From positions 248,001 to 312,000 of the forward strand of contig NZ_JAPDRH010000002.1 of assembly GCF_040706555.1 (NCBI RefSeq): a stretch of DNA of 64,000 bases, written 5' to 3'. The position numbers and the translations under genes are program-made. This DNA is from Lentisalinibacter salinarum. Its GTDB lineage: Bacteria; Pseudomonadota; Gammaproteobacteria; Steroidobacterales; Woeseiaceae. This document shows, one piece after another, positions 17,901 to 27,113 of the stretch; the first letter of the stretch is position 1; each line of letters opens with the position of its first letter. The notes under the pieces are model-generated. The model had not been told where the DNA came from. It saw only the letters and a list, made by a program, of their open reading frames with translations, and did not search any database.

Positions 17901-18451
17901 CCGTGCAGCTCGCGCTCGTCCTCGATGACCCGCATGCCGCGGCCGCCGCCGCCCCAGCTCGCCTTCAGCATCACCGGGTAGCCGATCTCCGCCGCCAGGC
18001 GCGAGACCTCGTCCCGGTCGTCCGGCAGCGGTTCGGTGGCCGGCATCACCGGCACGTCGGCGGCCTCGGCGATCTGGCGGGCCTGCACCTTGTTGCCGAG
18101 CCGGCGCATCACCTCCGGCCTCGGGCCGATGAAGGTGATGCCGGCCTCAGCGCAGGCCTCGGCGAAGTCCGGGTTCTCGGACAGGAAGCCGTAACCCGGA
18201 TGCACGGCATCGCAGCCGGACTGGCGCGCCACCCGCAGCATCTCGTCGATGTTCAGGTAGGCGCCCGTGGGCGTGAGGCCGTGGCCTATCCGGTAGGCCT
18301 CGTGGCCGCTGAAGCGGTGCAGGGTGAGATGATCCTCGTCGGAATAGACGTTGACCGCCTCGAGTCCCAGCTCGTAGGCGGCGCGCACGATCCGGATCGC
18401 GATCTCGCTCCGGTTCGCGACGAGGATTTTCGTGATCGTTTTACCGGCCAC
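14999..18451 (-). CDS. pyc: Pyruvate carboxylase (single-chain)
   Basis: A 1150-residue biotin enzyme that carboxylates pyruvate to oxaloacetate. The order is biotin carboxylase (about 1-450; ATP-grasp signature KASWGGGGRGMRV and FERDCSVQRRHQKVVE), carboxyltransferase of the HMG-CoA lyase-like fold (about 530-800; DTTFRDAHQSLLATRMR, FHTHDTSG), the conserved PYC/OADA domain, and a C-terminal biotinyl domain with the EAMKMET lysine site. Length is that of classical one-chain pyruvate carboxylases (about 1150), unlike two-subunit types. The start is GTG. It begins 6 bp after the pntB stop codon, so it is probably the third gene of a pntAB-pyc operon, linking anaplerosis with NADPH supply. Confidence 0.97.
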   Translation of the reverse strand: MAGKTITKILVANRSEIAIRIVRAAYELGLEAVNVYSDEDHLTLHRFSGHEAYRIGHGLTPTGAYLNIDEMLRVARQSGCDAVHPGYGFLSENPDFAEACAEAGITFIGPRPEVMRRLGNKVQARQIAEAADVPVMPATEPLPDDRDEVSRLAAEIGYPVMLKASWGGGGRGMRVIEDERELHGQIEMARREAKAAFGNDEVYLEKLVRRARHVEVQVLGDEHGNVVHLFERDCSVQRRHQKVVERAPAPYLDDAAREDICNAALRLARSVDYTNAGTVEFLQDVDTGAFYFIEVNPRVQVEHTVTEQVTGLDIVKSQIQIAAGGRIGDPDTCGIPAQADIRMRGSALQCRVTTEDPRNNFIPDFGRIVAYRSPAGPGIRLDAGTAYSGAVITRHYDSLLVKVTASGQNDLEAVHRMRRALGEFRVRGVETNLEFLQGLVTHPRFLEADYNTRFIDETPELLDLPLPQTHATKLVHYIGEVIVNGNAQVEGRARPASRRAPEPPPVPDLPVADGVRQILERDGPEAVARWLKEQPVPVVTDTTFRDAHQSLLATRMRSIDMLRIAPHYARLMPGLFSVESWGGATFDVAMRFLKEDPWQRLADLSEAMPNLMQQMLLRASNGVGYTNYPDNVVRHFTHRAAEAGVDVFRIFDCLNWVENMRVAIDSVRETGKIAEAAICYTGDILDPGRPNYDLAYYVELAKELEAAGAHILAIKDMAGLLKPAAATKLITALKQEIGLPIHFHTHDTSGAAVSSILAAVAAGVDAFDTAMDAMSGLTSQPCMGSAVAALKFTDHDTGLDETHIRTLSNYWEQVRGQYAAFEPDIRAGASEVYLHEMPGGQFTNLKEQANSLGIGRRWHEVARAYADVNQAFGDIVKVTPSSKVVGDMALMMVTQDITIEQVCDPERDISFPDSVVALFAGELGQPPGGFPRDLQKKVLRGKKPLTDRPGKHLEPVDLEAEREKLSETIGRPASELDLASHNMYPKVFGEFEAHWQEYGDVSVLPTHVFFYGMEPGEDITVTIVEDGRQAVIRYLTASEADPEGVRHLFFEVNGWPASVRIADNALAHDKVMHERADLSNPKHVAAPMPGLIVSVAVEPGQKVERGDPLLTMEAMKMETAVSAEREGTVKRVVAGPGAQVEAKDLLIEFE

Positions 18452-18457
18452 GGAGCG

Positions 18458-19849
<1,392 letters not shown>

Positions 19850-19858
19850 GTCTGTCTC

Positions 19859-21394
19859 CTACTTGCGGAACATCTGCAGCATGCGCTGCGTGACGGCGAA
19901 ACCACCGGCGATATTGATGGCGGTGATCAGCACCGTGAAACCGGCCATCCAGGCGATCCAGCCGACCGGCGAGGAGATCTGCAGCAGCGCACCGATGATG
20001 ATGATGCTGGAGATGGCATTCGTGACGCTCATCAGCGGCGTGTGCAGCGAAGGCCTCACGTTCCAGATGACCATGTAGCCGACGAAGCAGGCCAGCACGA
20101 ACACGGTGAAGTGCTGCATGAAGGACGGCGGCGCGACCGCGCCGAGTCCGAGCATCGCCAGCGCGCCCACGCCGAACAGGACCACCGGGCCCCACACGCT
20201 CGGCTTCTTCTCCTCGGCCGGCGGTGGCGGCGGCTCGGCTTCAGCCTTCGGCGGCGGCGCCGCGCTGATCTTGGGCGCCGGCGGCGGCCACGTGATCTCA
20301 CCCTCCTTCACCACGGTGGCGCCGCGCACCACCTCGTCGTCGAAGTCGACGACGATTTTGCCGTCCTTCTCCGGCGTCATGTCGGTCAGCAGGTGGCGGA
20401 GGTTTGTGCCGTACAGCTGGCTGGACTGGGCCGCGAGCCGGCTCGGCAGATCCGTGTAACCGATGATGGTCACGCCGTGCTGCTCGACCACCTCGTTCGG
20501 CTCGGTCAGCTCGCAGTTGCCGCCCTGCTCCGAGGCCAGGTCGACGACGACGCTGCCCGGCTTCATCGACTCCACCATCTCGGCGGTGATGAGCTTCGGC
20601 GCCGGCTTGCCCGGGATGAGCGCCGTCGTGATGATGATGTCCACGTCCTTCGCCTGCTCGGCGAACAGCGCCATCTCGGCCTTGATGAACTCCTCGCTCA
20701 TGACCTTGGCGTAGCCGCCCTCGCCCGAGCCCTCTTCCTCGAAGTCGAGCATCAGGAACTCGGCGTCCATGCTCTCCACCTGCTCCTTCACTTCGGGGCG
20801 GGTGTCGAAGGAGCGCACGATGGCGCCCATGCCGCGCGCAGCGCCAATCGCCGCCAGACCTGCCACGCCGGCGCCGATCACCAGCACCCTGGCGGGCGGG
20901 ATCTTGCCGGCCGCGGTGATCTGGCCGGTGAAGAAACGCCCGAAATGCTGGGCGGCCTCGATGACGGCGCGGTAACCGGCGATGTTCGCCATGGAGGAGA
21001 GCGCGTCCATCTTCTGGGCGCGGGAGATGCGCGGGATGGAATCCATCGCGAGCACCGTCACCTTCTTCTCGGAGAGCCGGTTCAGGAGATCCTCGTTCTG
21101 GGCCGGCCACAGGAAGCTCACCAGTGTCTGGCCTTCCTGCAGGAGTTCCACCTCCTCGCTCTCGGGCGGGCGCACCTTCAGGACGATCTCGCTGGTCTTC
21201 CAGAGTTCGTGGGCGTTCTCGACGATGCTCGCGCCGGCCTCGCTGTAGGCATCGTCGGAGAAATCCGCGGCGCTGCCGGCGCCGCTCTCCACCTGCACCG
21301 AGAATCCGAGCTTGATCAGCTGACCGACCACTTCGGGAGTGGTGGCCACGCGTTTCTCGCCGGGCCATGTCTCCCGGGGCACACCGATCTTCAT
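19859..21394 (-). CDS. pntA: NAD(P) transhydrogenase subunit alpha
   Basis: A 511-residue alpha subunit with the NAD(H)-binding domain I (about 1-375: KIGVPRETWPGEKRVATTPEVV at the start, then the RVLVIGAGVAGLAAIGAARGMGAIVRSFDTRPEVKEQVES dinucleotide fold) joined through a Pro/Ala/Glu-rich linker (about 378-405) to four transmembrane helices of domain II at the C-terminus. The fused arrangement is that of E. coli PntA (510 residues). The start is placed at the ATG giving MKIGVPRE because GGAG lies seven bases upstream; a GTG four codons earlier lacks such a site. First gene of the probable pntAB-pyc operon. Confidence 0.97.
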   Translation of the reverse strand: MKIGVPRETWPGEKRVATTPEVVGQLIKLGFSVQVESGAGSAADFSDDAYSEAGASIVENAHELWKTSEIVLKVRPPESEEVELLQEGQTLVSFLWPAQNEDLLNRLSEKKVTVLAMDSIPRISRAQKMDALSSMANIAGYRAVIEAAQHFGRFFTGQITAAGKIPPARVLVIGAGVAGLAAIGAARGMGAIVRSFDTRPEVKEQVESMDAEFLMLDFEEEGSGEGGYAKVMSEEFIKAEMALFAEQAKDVDIIITTALIPGKPAPKLITAEMVESMKPGSVVVDLASEQGGNCELTEPNEVVEQHGVTIIGYTDLPSRLAAQSSQLYGTNLRHLLTDMTPEKDGKIVVDFDDEVVRGATVVKEGEITWPPPAPKISAAPPPKAEAEPPPPPAEEKKPSVWGPVVLFGVGALAMLGLGAVAPPSFMQHFTVFVLACFVGYMVIWNVRPSLHTPLMSVTNAISSIIIIGALLQISSPVGWIAWMAGFTVLITAINIAGGFAVTQRMLQMFRK

Positions 21395-21479
21395 AGGGTT
21401 CTCCACGTTGAGTTCTTAGTTCTCGGGCCCTTCGGCGGGCCGGGCCAATCCCCAATGATACGGAAGAATCGTTCCCGCG

Positions 21480-21791
21480 TCAGACGGTGATGAGGTGCCA
21501 GACCCAGGCGATGGCCAGGATATTCAGTACGGCGGGCGCGATTCCCAGCACCCGCGGGAGCCGTCCCAGCGCGCGCAGGCGGGGCAGTGTCTGCAGCAGC
21601 AGCCACACGGCGATCAGCGCGGCGAGGCTCAGCAGCGCCAGCACCGCCAGCGTGGCCGTAGCGCCCGAAGCCAGCCCTCCATCCGCCGGCACCAGGCGTG
21701 GCGCGACCGCCGCCGACAGCATCACCAGCGCCCACAGCGCCGCCAGGATGTAGATGCCCTGGGAAGAAGGTCTCGGGGCCACGTCGTCCAT
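21480..21791 (-). CDS. Small hypothetical membrane protein (three TM helices)
   Basis: A 103-residue protein with three predicted transmembrane helices at about residues 13-30, 42-67 and 83-101, and short loops. I do not recognise a family. It lies on the same strand between the AmpG-like permease gene (14 bp upstream) and pntA (85 bp downstream), so it may be co-transcribed with the permease. The codon usage is like that of its neighbours, and the hydrophobic pattern is too regular for a chance reading frame. Confidence 0.6.
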   Translation of the reverse strand: MDDVAPRPSSQGIYILAALWALVMLSAAVAPRLVPADGGLASGATATLAVLALLSLAALIAVWLLLQTLPRLRALGRLPRVLGIAPAVLNILAIAWVWHLITV

Positions 21792-21805
21792 GACCCCAGT
21801 CTAAC

Positions 21806-23167
21806 TCAGCCTGCTGCAGCGGCCCTCGCGACCGCCCTGGCCGCGAGAGCTTCGCGCTCGGCGATCTTGCGCCGCTCGACGCCGTCGGGATCCAGGCCGA
21901 TCAGCAGCAGCAGCGCCAGCAGCGGCATGATCCCGCCCAGCAGGTAGAGCTCGTCCAGGCGCAGGTCGTAGCCGGCCAGATCCAGCCAGGTCAGCAGCTT
22001 GGCGCCCAGCGCGTACCCGAGGTTGCCCATGGCCATGTACAGCGTGAACTGGGTGGCCGCGGCCGCCGTCCAGGAGACCTTCATGTAGAGCGAGAACATG
22101 GCGACGGTCGAAAATGCCATGGCGCCCTTGAAGGCCGGCAGCAGCACCACGTGCCCGCCGTCGGCATCGAAGGAACCGGCGAACAGCAGACCGAAGCCGC
22201 CCATGGACGCGGCGAGCACGGTGAGCCCCACCGCCGCCATGCGCCGGCGCCCGTAACGGTCGCAGAGATAGCCGCCGGCCAGCGCGCCCACCAGTTCGCC
22301 GAGCACGCCCCAGGTCCCCTGGGCCCGGGAGAACCGCTCCGCGCTCCAGCCCAGTCCCTGCACGAAGAACTCCGTGGTCAGGGGGTAGAACAGGCCTTCG
22401 GTCGAGACGTGGATGACGCCGAATATCAGCAACGTGGCCGTGGTGCGGTTGGAGAAGGCGCGCTTCAGCTCTTTCAGCGTGATCAACGGCCCGAAATCCC
22501 GCGCCGCGGCGACACCCTGGGCCCGCCCGGCGCTCCACGGCAGCCGCTTCTCGCCCGCCCGCTCCGGCCAGGCGATGACCACCGCCAGCACCGCGATCAC
22601 CATCACCGCCTGGATGATGACGGCCGTCGGGATGCCCCAGCGGGCGGCCACGAAGCCCATGCCGGCGCCGCCCACCGCGATGCCGACGAGTTTCGAGCCC
22701 CACATGAAGCCGTTGACCCGGCCCCGCTCGCTGTCGTCCAGCAGGTCTACCGCCAGCGCGTCCGCCGCCACGTCCTGCATCGACGCGAAGCAGTTGTGGA
22801 TGAAGAACACCCAGGCGATCCAGGTCAGCGTGCCCGTACTCTCCAGCGCTCCCGTGTACACGGCACCCAGCAGCGTCACGGCCATGGCGCTCTGGGCGAA
22901 CATGAGCCAGGGACGGCGCAGCCCCATCGCCGGGAACCGCAGCGAGTCGATCATCGGAGCCCAGACGAACTTGAAGCTCCAGGGCAGGATCGCCATGGCC
23001 GTCACGGTGGCCGTCTGGGCCTTGTCGTGGCCCGCCTCGCTCAGGATGGCCAGCAACGCGACGGTGGCGAAACCCCAGGGGAACCCCTGGGTGAAATACA
23101 GCAGGCAGAGCAACGCCCGACGAGCGTAGCGGTTATCCGCCAGACTCAAGGGCGGTCGCGCATCCAC
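21806..23167 (-). CDS. MFS permease, AmpG-like
   Basis: A 453-residue, 12-helix major facilitator protein of the AmpG/acetyl-CoA transporter-like branch, judged from the early GFPWGFATVALLAILSEAGHDKAQ..., PWSFKFVWAPMIDSLRFPAMGLRRPWLM and SMQDVAADALAVDLLDDSERGRVNG blocks, the last corresponding to the QD(I/V)AxDAL signature in helix 4 of AmpG. AmpG imports anhydro-muropeptides for cell-wall recycling; whether this paralogue does so is uncertain. The start is GTG with GGGGGAAA upstream. A TTGACA promoter element lies about 92-97 bp before the start. It is downstream of an amidoligase/glutamine amidotransferase pair, whose products might be its substrates. Confidence 0.85.
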   Translation of the reverse strand: MDARPPLSLADNRYARRALLCLLYFTQGFPWGFATVALLAILSEAGHDKAQTATVTAMAILPWSFKFVWAPMIDSLRFPAMGLRRPWLMFAQSAMAVTLLGAVYTGALESTGTLTWIAWVFFIHNCFASMQDVAADALAVDLLDDSERGRVNGFMWGSKLVGIAVGGAGMGFVAARWGIPTAVIIQAVMVIAVLAVVIAWPERAGEKRLPWSAGRAQGVAAARDFGPLITLKELKRAFSNRTTATLLIFGVIHVSTEGLFYPLTTEFFVQGLGWSAERFSRAQGTWGVLGELVGALAGGYLCDRYGRRRMAAVGLTVLAASMGGFGLLFAGSFDADGGHVVLLPAFKGAMAFSTVAMFSLYMKVSWTAAAATQFTLYMAMGNLGYALGAKLLTWLDLAGYDLRLDELYLLGGIMPLLALLLLIGLDPDGVERRKIAEREALAARAVARAAAAG

Positions 23168-23235
23168 ATCTTTCCCCCGCGATCGTACCGGGCTCGCACC
23201 CCCGGCGGCGCTCCCCCGAGTCAGCCGACCGCGGC

Positions 23236-23264
23236 AAGATGCAGAATACCGACCGGGCTGTCAA
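23236..23264 (-). promoter_or_regulatory. Possible sigma-70 promoter for the AmpG-like permease
   Basis: On the minus strand a perfect TTGACA (23259-23264) is followed after 17 bp by CATCTT (23236-23241), a weak -10. It lies in the 109-bp gap between the DedA-type gene and the permease gene. Confidence 0.35.
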
Positions 23265-23276
23265 TTTTTGCCCGCG

Positions 23277-23714
23277 TCAGGCGACCGCTCGACTCGCGCC
23301 CTCCACCATCCAGAGCACGACGGCGTAGCGGGCGCCCTTGCCGATGCCGACCAGCAGCAGGAACAGCCCGAAGCGCACCCGCATCAGCCCGGCGACGAAG
23401 GTGAGCGCATCGCCGCCGATCGGCGCCCAGGCCATCAGCAGGGACCAGACGCCGTAGCGCTGGAACCAGGCCTGGGCGCGGCCCAGATTCTTCTCCCGGA
23501 ACGGAAACCAGCGCCGGTCCTCGAAGCGCAGGAAGAAACGCGCCAGCGCCCAGTTCACCGCCCCGCCCAGCGTGTTGCCGGCCGTCGCCCAGGCCCACAG
23601 CGCCAGCGGGTCGTAGCCTTCCACCAGCAGGCCGGCGAACAGGACCTCCGAGTAGAACGGCAGCAGCGTGGCCGCCAGGAGTGCGGTGAAGAAGAGGCCG
23701 ACGTAGGTGATCAA
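23277..23714 (-). CDS. DedA/YqaA-type membrane protein (SNARE-associated family)
   Basis: A 145-residue membrane protein of the VTT/DedA superfamily, YqaA branch: LITYVGLFFTALLAATLLPFYSEVLFAGLL at the start, then a GNTLGGAVNWALARFFLRF segment, and GGDALTFVAGLMRVRFGLFLLLVGIGKGARYAVV. YqaA proteins are about 142 residues, which fits the TTG start at 23714; that TTG overlaps the TGA of the upstream glutamine amidotransferase gene as TTGA, a coupled arrangement, and no ATG or GTG is available at this point. Members of the superfamily are linked to lipid scrambling or undecaprenyl-phosphate recycling in other bacteria; a specific role for YqaA types is not established. Confidence 0.8.
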   Translation of the reverse strand: MITYVGLFFTALLAATLLPFYSEVLFAGLLVEGYDPLALWAWATAGNTLGGAVNWALARFFLRFEDRRWFPFREKNLGRAQAWFQRYGVWSLLMAWAPIGGDALTFVAGLMRVRFGLFLLLVGIGKGARYAVVLWMVEGASRAVA

Positions 23715-24412
23715 GCGTGCGGCCCCCCGGACCGATACTCCCGGGCCGCCGCCACCAGCCGGCGGAACAGCCGCCGCTGACGGGACAGGTACAGCAGGAA
23801 CTCCGGGTGCCACTGCACGCCCATGAGGAAATGGCGACGGGGTTCCTCCACGGCCTGAACGATCTCGTCGAGATCCCGGCCGGACACCTCCAGGCCCTCG
23901 CCCAGCCGGTCGATGCTCTGGTTGTGCAGGCTGTTGATCTTCAGTTCCTGTCCGCCGAGAAGACCGGCCAGCCGGGTGTCCTCGCGCACGCACAGCGTCT
24001 TCAGCGGCAGCAGCGTGCGCCGGTGCGAGGTGCGGTGGCGGCGGCTGCGCAGGTCCTGGAACAGGGTGCCGCCCAGCCGCACGTTCAGGAGCTGCGCGCC
24101 CCGGCAAATGCCGAGCAGCGGCGTGCCGTCGGCGAGCGCGCAGTCGATGATCTCGGATTCGAAGGCGTCACGCTCCGGGTCGTAGCGGCCCTCGACCTCG
24201 GCCTCGGCCTTGTAGAGCACCGGTTCCACGTCGTGCCCGCCGGTGACGATCACGCCGTCCAGGTCGCCCGTGGACACCCGGTCGCCGGGCCGCAGGTGGC
24301 GCGGCCGGCCGCCGGCCAGCAGCACGCCGAGATGCACGCAGACTCGCGGTCCCCACGCCCCACGGCGCGGGCCGGTGATGCCGATCAGCGGTCTGCCGTC
24401 TGGCCCAGCCAA
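23711..24412 (-). CDS. Class I glutamine amidotransferase / gamma-glutamyl hydrolase-like (peptidase C26)
   Basis: A 233-residue class I glutamine amidotransferase-fold protein of the PuuD/gamma-glutamyl-GABA hydrolase group. The nucleophile elbow is GICRGAQLLN (Cys), and the His-Glu pair is in GVQWHPEF. The N-terminal PLIGITGPRRGAWGP and DGVIVTGGHDVEPVLYKAEAEVEGRYDPERDAFE blocks are as in C26 hydrolases. The start is a TTG at 24412 with GGGAGGT six bases upstream; this gives a 28-bp overlap with the amidoligase gene, and longer readings run antisense-like through that gene. The family hydrolyses gamma-glutamyl amides or supplies ammonia. Coupled to the amidoligase, it may reverse, edit or feed the ligation. 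Confidence 0.87.
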   Translation of the reverse strand: MAGPDGRPLIGITGPRRGAWGPRVCVHLGVLLAGGRPRHLRPGDRVSTGDLDGVIVTGGHDVEPVLYKAEAEVEGRYDPERDAFESEIIDCALADGTPLLGICRGAQLLNVRLGGTLFQDLRSRRHRTSHRRTLLPLKTLCVREDTRLAGLLGGQELKINSLHNQSIDRLGEGLEVSGRDLDEIVQAVEEPRRHFLMGVQWHPEFLLYLSRQRRLFRRLVAAAREYRSGGPHA

Positions 24413-25413
24413 GACTCGACCTCCCGTGCCCAGTTCTCCAGCAGGTGCCCGAGCGGCTCGTCCAGCCAGCGGGCATAGGCCCTGCAGATGCGAGTGAGCC
24501 TCGCCCGGTCCGCCGCCAGCGCCTCCACCTTCAGCCAGTCGGCCCAGGCGAGATGGATGCCCCAGTAGGGCCGATCGATCTCGCAATTCGGCAGGCGGTA
24601 GTGGAAGGTGGGGCGCGGCTTCACCCGCGGGTCGTCCACCACCGCGCGCACCCGCTGCTCGTCCAGATGGAGAAACAGCGGCAGCAGATCCAGCGCCCGG
24701 TTGCGCGTGGGGTTGTCCGCCAGGTAGTCGTCGATCAGGCGCGCCTGGCCGGGCTGGTAATCGGGGTCGACCACCTTGCGCACGTAGCGGGCGGGGAACG
24801 GCGCCATGAAGCGGGTCAGCCGCCGCGTGAAATCGGGTGCCGAGCGCTTCTCCAGCCAGTCGTACAGGCAGAAGAAAGCCTTGAGATAGGCGACGACGGT
24901 GCCCGGGTCCAGCGACGGCAGTTCCGGGTTGAGCTGCAGGCCGAAGGCGTAGGAGATGCCGGCCCCGGTCCCCCGGGCGCCGGCATGGCGCAGCCGCGCG
25001 ATCAGCGACTGCACCTCCGCGAGGCGCTCCATCGGCAGCGGCGGGCTGACCACCTCCACCGGCACCACCGCCTCGGCGCCGGCACGGACGAGACTCTCGG
25101 CGGCCTCGTCGATGAAGGCGGCCAGGTCCGACTCCGGGTCTTCTTCGCGGCCCTTCTGCTTGAGGTATTCGTAGTCGAGCTCCACCCCCCAGTCGCCGGC
25201 GGGATCGCCGTGCACCAGGTGTTCGTAGCGGCTCTTCTCCTCCACCTGCCCGCCGAAATGGGTGGCCACCAGCCGGCTGACCTCGGCCACGCCGGGACCG
25301 ATCATCTCCAGCTCGACGCCCACCCGCCGGGGCTCGCCGTCCGGGTTTTCGGTGACCGGCGGCAGCGGCACATGCCAGTCGCGGAACAGGTCTGTGTAGT
25401 CGCCTTCGTCCAT
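24385..25413 (-). CDS. Putative amidoligase (GCS2-like COOH-NH2 ligase fold)
   Basis: A 342-residue protein that I assign to the putative amidoligase enzyme family, distant relatives of glutamine synthetase and gamma-glutamylcysteine ligase. Supporting blocks are RRVGVELEMIGPGVAEVSRLVATHFGG near residue 30 (the G-x-E-x-E metal/ATP strand), GDWGVELDYEYL, PVEVVSPPLPMERLAEVQSLIARLRHAGARGTGAG, and GISYAFGLQLNPELPSLDP. Such enzymes are predicted to join a carboxylate to an amine with ATP. It is the first gene of an overlapping operon with a class I glutamine amidotransferase and a DedA-type membrane protein; published comparative genomics of amidoligases reported this kind of partnership. No substrate can be assigned. 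Confidence 0.8.
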   Translation of the reverse strand: MDEGDYTDLFRDWHVPLPPVTENPDGEPRRVGVELEMIGPGVAEVSRLVATHFGGQVEEKSRYEHLVHGDPAGDWGVELDYEYLKQKGREEDPESDLAAFIDEAAESLVRAGAEAVVPVEVVSPPLPMERLAEVQSLIARLRHAGARGTGAGISYAFGLQLNPELPSLDPGTVVAYLKAFFCLYDWLEKRSAPDFTRRLTRFMAPFPARYVRKVVDPDYQPGQARLIDDYLADNPTRNRALDLLPLFLHLDEQRVRAVVDDPRVKPRPTFHYRLPNCEIDRPYWGIHLAWADWLKVEALAADRARLTRICRAYARWLDEPLGHLLENWAREVESWLGQTADR

Positions 25414-25521
25414 CCGGTCGACACTAGCAGAAGCCCTGCGCAGATGCCCATTTGCCGACGAGGAGGACGCACTGCGGTGCCAGCCGGGGTGCTAGCATAC
25501 GGGCCAGCCCGGAGCCGATCG

Positions 25522-26127
25522 ATGTCATTAGCCGCCAATCCCGCCTCACTCGCGCTGCTCGTGCTGACCCTCGCGGTCAGCCTGGCGGGCCTGTACGCTA
25601 ATCCGCGCATCATCGAGGCGAACCTGTTCCGGCCCGCCCGGCTGCGCCGCGGGCGCGACTGGCACACCGCCGTCACCAGCGGCTTCATCCATGGCGACGT
25701 GCCCCACCTCGCCTTCAACATGATCACGTTCTTCTTCTTCGGCCTGCCGCTCGAGCGCCACATCGGCACGGTGCCGTTCGTGATCCTCTACGCGATCGGG
25801 CTGCTGGCGAGCCATGCCGGCACCTTCGTGAAGCACCGCGACAACCCCGGCTACGCCTCGCTGGGCGCCTCGGGCGCCATCTCTGCGGTGCTGTTCGCCT
25901 TCATCGTCTACTTTCCGACCTATTCGATCTTCATCCTGCCGCTGCCGGTGCCGATACCGGCGCCGCTGTTCGCGGTGGCCTACGTCGTCTACAGCTGGTA
26001 TTCGGCGCGCCGCGCCGCGGGCAGGATCAACCACGACGCGCACCTCTGGGGCGCGCTATCGGGCCTGATATTCGTGGCCGTCACCGACCCGGGCGCCTGG
26101 CAACGGCTTTTCGCCATGCTGGGCTGA
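25522..26127 (+). CDS. Rhomboid-family intramembrane serine protease
   Basis: A 201-residue polytopic protein with the rhomboid fold: H-x-x-x-N in HLAFNMITFFFFGLPLERHIG, the catalytic serine in SLGASGAISAVLFAF (GxSG) and the catalytic histidine in NHDAHLWGALSGLIF. Six transmembrane helices fit the minimal bacterial GlpG-like core. It would cleave membrane proteins within the bilayer. The ATG has GGAG seven bases upstream; the longer open frame upstream lies antisense to the amidoligase gene and is not coding. A possible extended -10 (TGCTAGCAT, 25489-25497) lies 25 bp before the start. Divergent from the amidoligase operon and convergent with the phosphatase gene. Confidence 0.9.
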   Translation: MSLAANPASLALLVLTLAVSLAGLYANPRIIEANLFRPARLRRGRDWHTAVTSGFIHGDVPHLAFNMITFFFFGLPLERHIGTVPFVILYAIGLLASHAGTFVKHRDNPGYASLGASGAISAVLFAFIVYFPTYSIFILPLPVPIPAPLFAVAYVVYSWYSARRAAGRINHDAHLWGALSGLIFVAVTDPGAWQRLFAMLG

Positions 26128-26148
26128 CGCAGCCGCGCTACTCCCGCC

Positions 26149-26946
26149 CTACTCCAGGAAGCGCTCGCGCAGCAGTCCCAGATCCGCGTCGTCCAGCTCG
26201 AGCGCTGCGCGCAGATAGGCCTCCGTGTCACCGTAGCGCCGGTCAATCTCCTCGAAGGCCGCGGTGAGGTAGTCCTCGTGGACGGAGCAGAACGGCGCCA
26301 CCGTCTCGTCGTCCCACGGCCCCGCCAGCGAGTCCTCGATGGTCTGACGGATGCGAGCGAGGATCTCCTCGGGCGGATAATAGGTGGAGGACAGCAGGTA
26401 GTCCTCGAGAATGTCCTCCCGGGGCACCTCCAGGGCGCCGAGCAGCAGGGCGGCGGCGATGCCGGTGCGATCCTTGCCGACCATGCAGTGGATGACCACC
26501 GCGTGTTCGTCGGCGGTGGCCAGCAGTTTCAGCAGACGGCCGAAGCGCTCCGCGAATCCGGTGACGTAGCTGCGGTACGCGTCCACCATCATGTCGTGAG
26601 TGGACTCGCGGGTGGCGGTGCCCGCCTCCAGCCGCCGGCGGTAGCTCTTCGTGCTGCCGACGTCGATATCGAAATGGTGGCTGCGGATGCTGGGCGGGAT
26701 CCGGTTGGCATAGGCCTCGGACTCGCTGGTCCGGCGCAGGTCGAATACCTCGCCGATGTTCAGCGCGGCGAAGCGTTCGCGGTCGGCCGGCGTCAGCCAG
26801 CCGAGGTGGCTGCTGCGAAACGCGCGGCCCCAGGCGACCTGGCGCCCCTCTGCCGTGCAATAGCCGCCGAGGTCGCGAAAATTCGGCGCGCGCTCGAACG
26901 GGATCAGGCGGGGCGGCTCCTTGGCGGATGCGGCGGTCTGGGTCAT
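26149..26946 (-). CDS. Protein tyrosine/serine phosphatase (dual-specificity-like)
   Basis: A 265-residue soluble phosphatase with the Cys-based P-loop in VVIHCMVGKDRTGIAAAL (C-x5-R, here HCMVGKDRT) and the N-terminal NFRDLGGYCTAEGRQVAWGRAFRSSHLGWLT block that marks the bacterial tyrosine-phosphatase family related to Mycobacterium PtpB and Listeria LipA. In those organisms members dephosphorylate phosphotyrosine or phosphoinositides. I use the ATG at 26946; a TTG five codons earlier is possible and neither has a good ribosome-binding site. It is a single gene convergent with the rhomboid gene. Confidence 0.88.
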   Translation of the reverse strand: MTQTAASAKEPPRLIPFERAPNFRDLGGYCTAEGRQVAWGRAFRSSHLGWLTPADRERFAALNIGEVFDLRRTSESEAYANRIPPSIRSHHFDIDVGSTKSYRRRLEAGTATRESTHDMMVDAYRSYVTGFAERFGRLLKLLATADEHAVVIHCMVGKDRTGIAAALLLGALEVPREDILEDYLLSSTYYPPEEILARIRQTIEDSLAGPWDDETVAPFCSVHEDYLTAAFEEIDRRYGDTEAYLRAALELDDADLGLLRERFLE

Positions 26947-27019
26947 CAGCGATTCGGACAAGGGGATTCACCACTATTCTGCCACGCCCGCCTGCCTCTG
27001 CACGCGGAGCGCGGGCCTG

Positions 27020-27058
27020 TCGAAAAAAGAAAAGGCGGATCCGGTGGCCGGATCCGCC
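27020..27058 (-). terminator. Rho-independent terminator of the YegP-like gene
   Basis: GGCGGATCCGG (27034-27044) and CCGGATCCGCC (27048-27058) form an 11-bp perfect stem with a 3-base loop. On the minus strand it is followed by TTTTCTTTTTTC, a clear U-tract, about 56 bp after the stop codon of the gene at 27114-27446. Confidence 0.85.
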
Positions 27059-27113
27059 TCTGTCCGATCGGTCTGTCCGATGCAGTGGCGGCAGTGCTGC
27101 CGCCGCCGCTCCC

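Noticed and set aside
24445..25521. Upstream extension of the rhomboid frame
   Set aside because: It runs antisense through the amidoligase gene; the ATG at 25522 has a good ribosome-binding site and starts the family's first helix.
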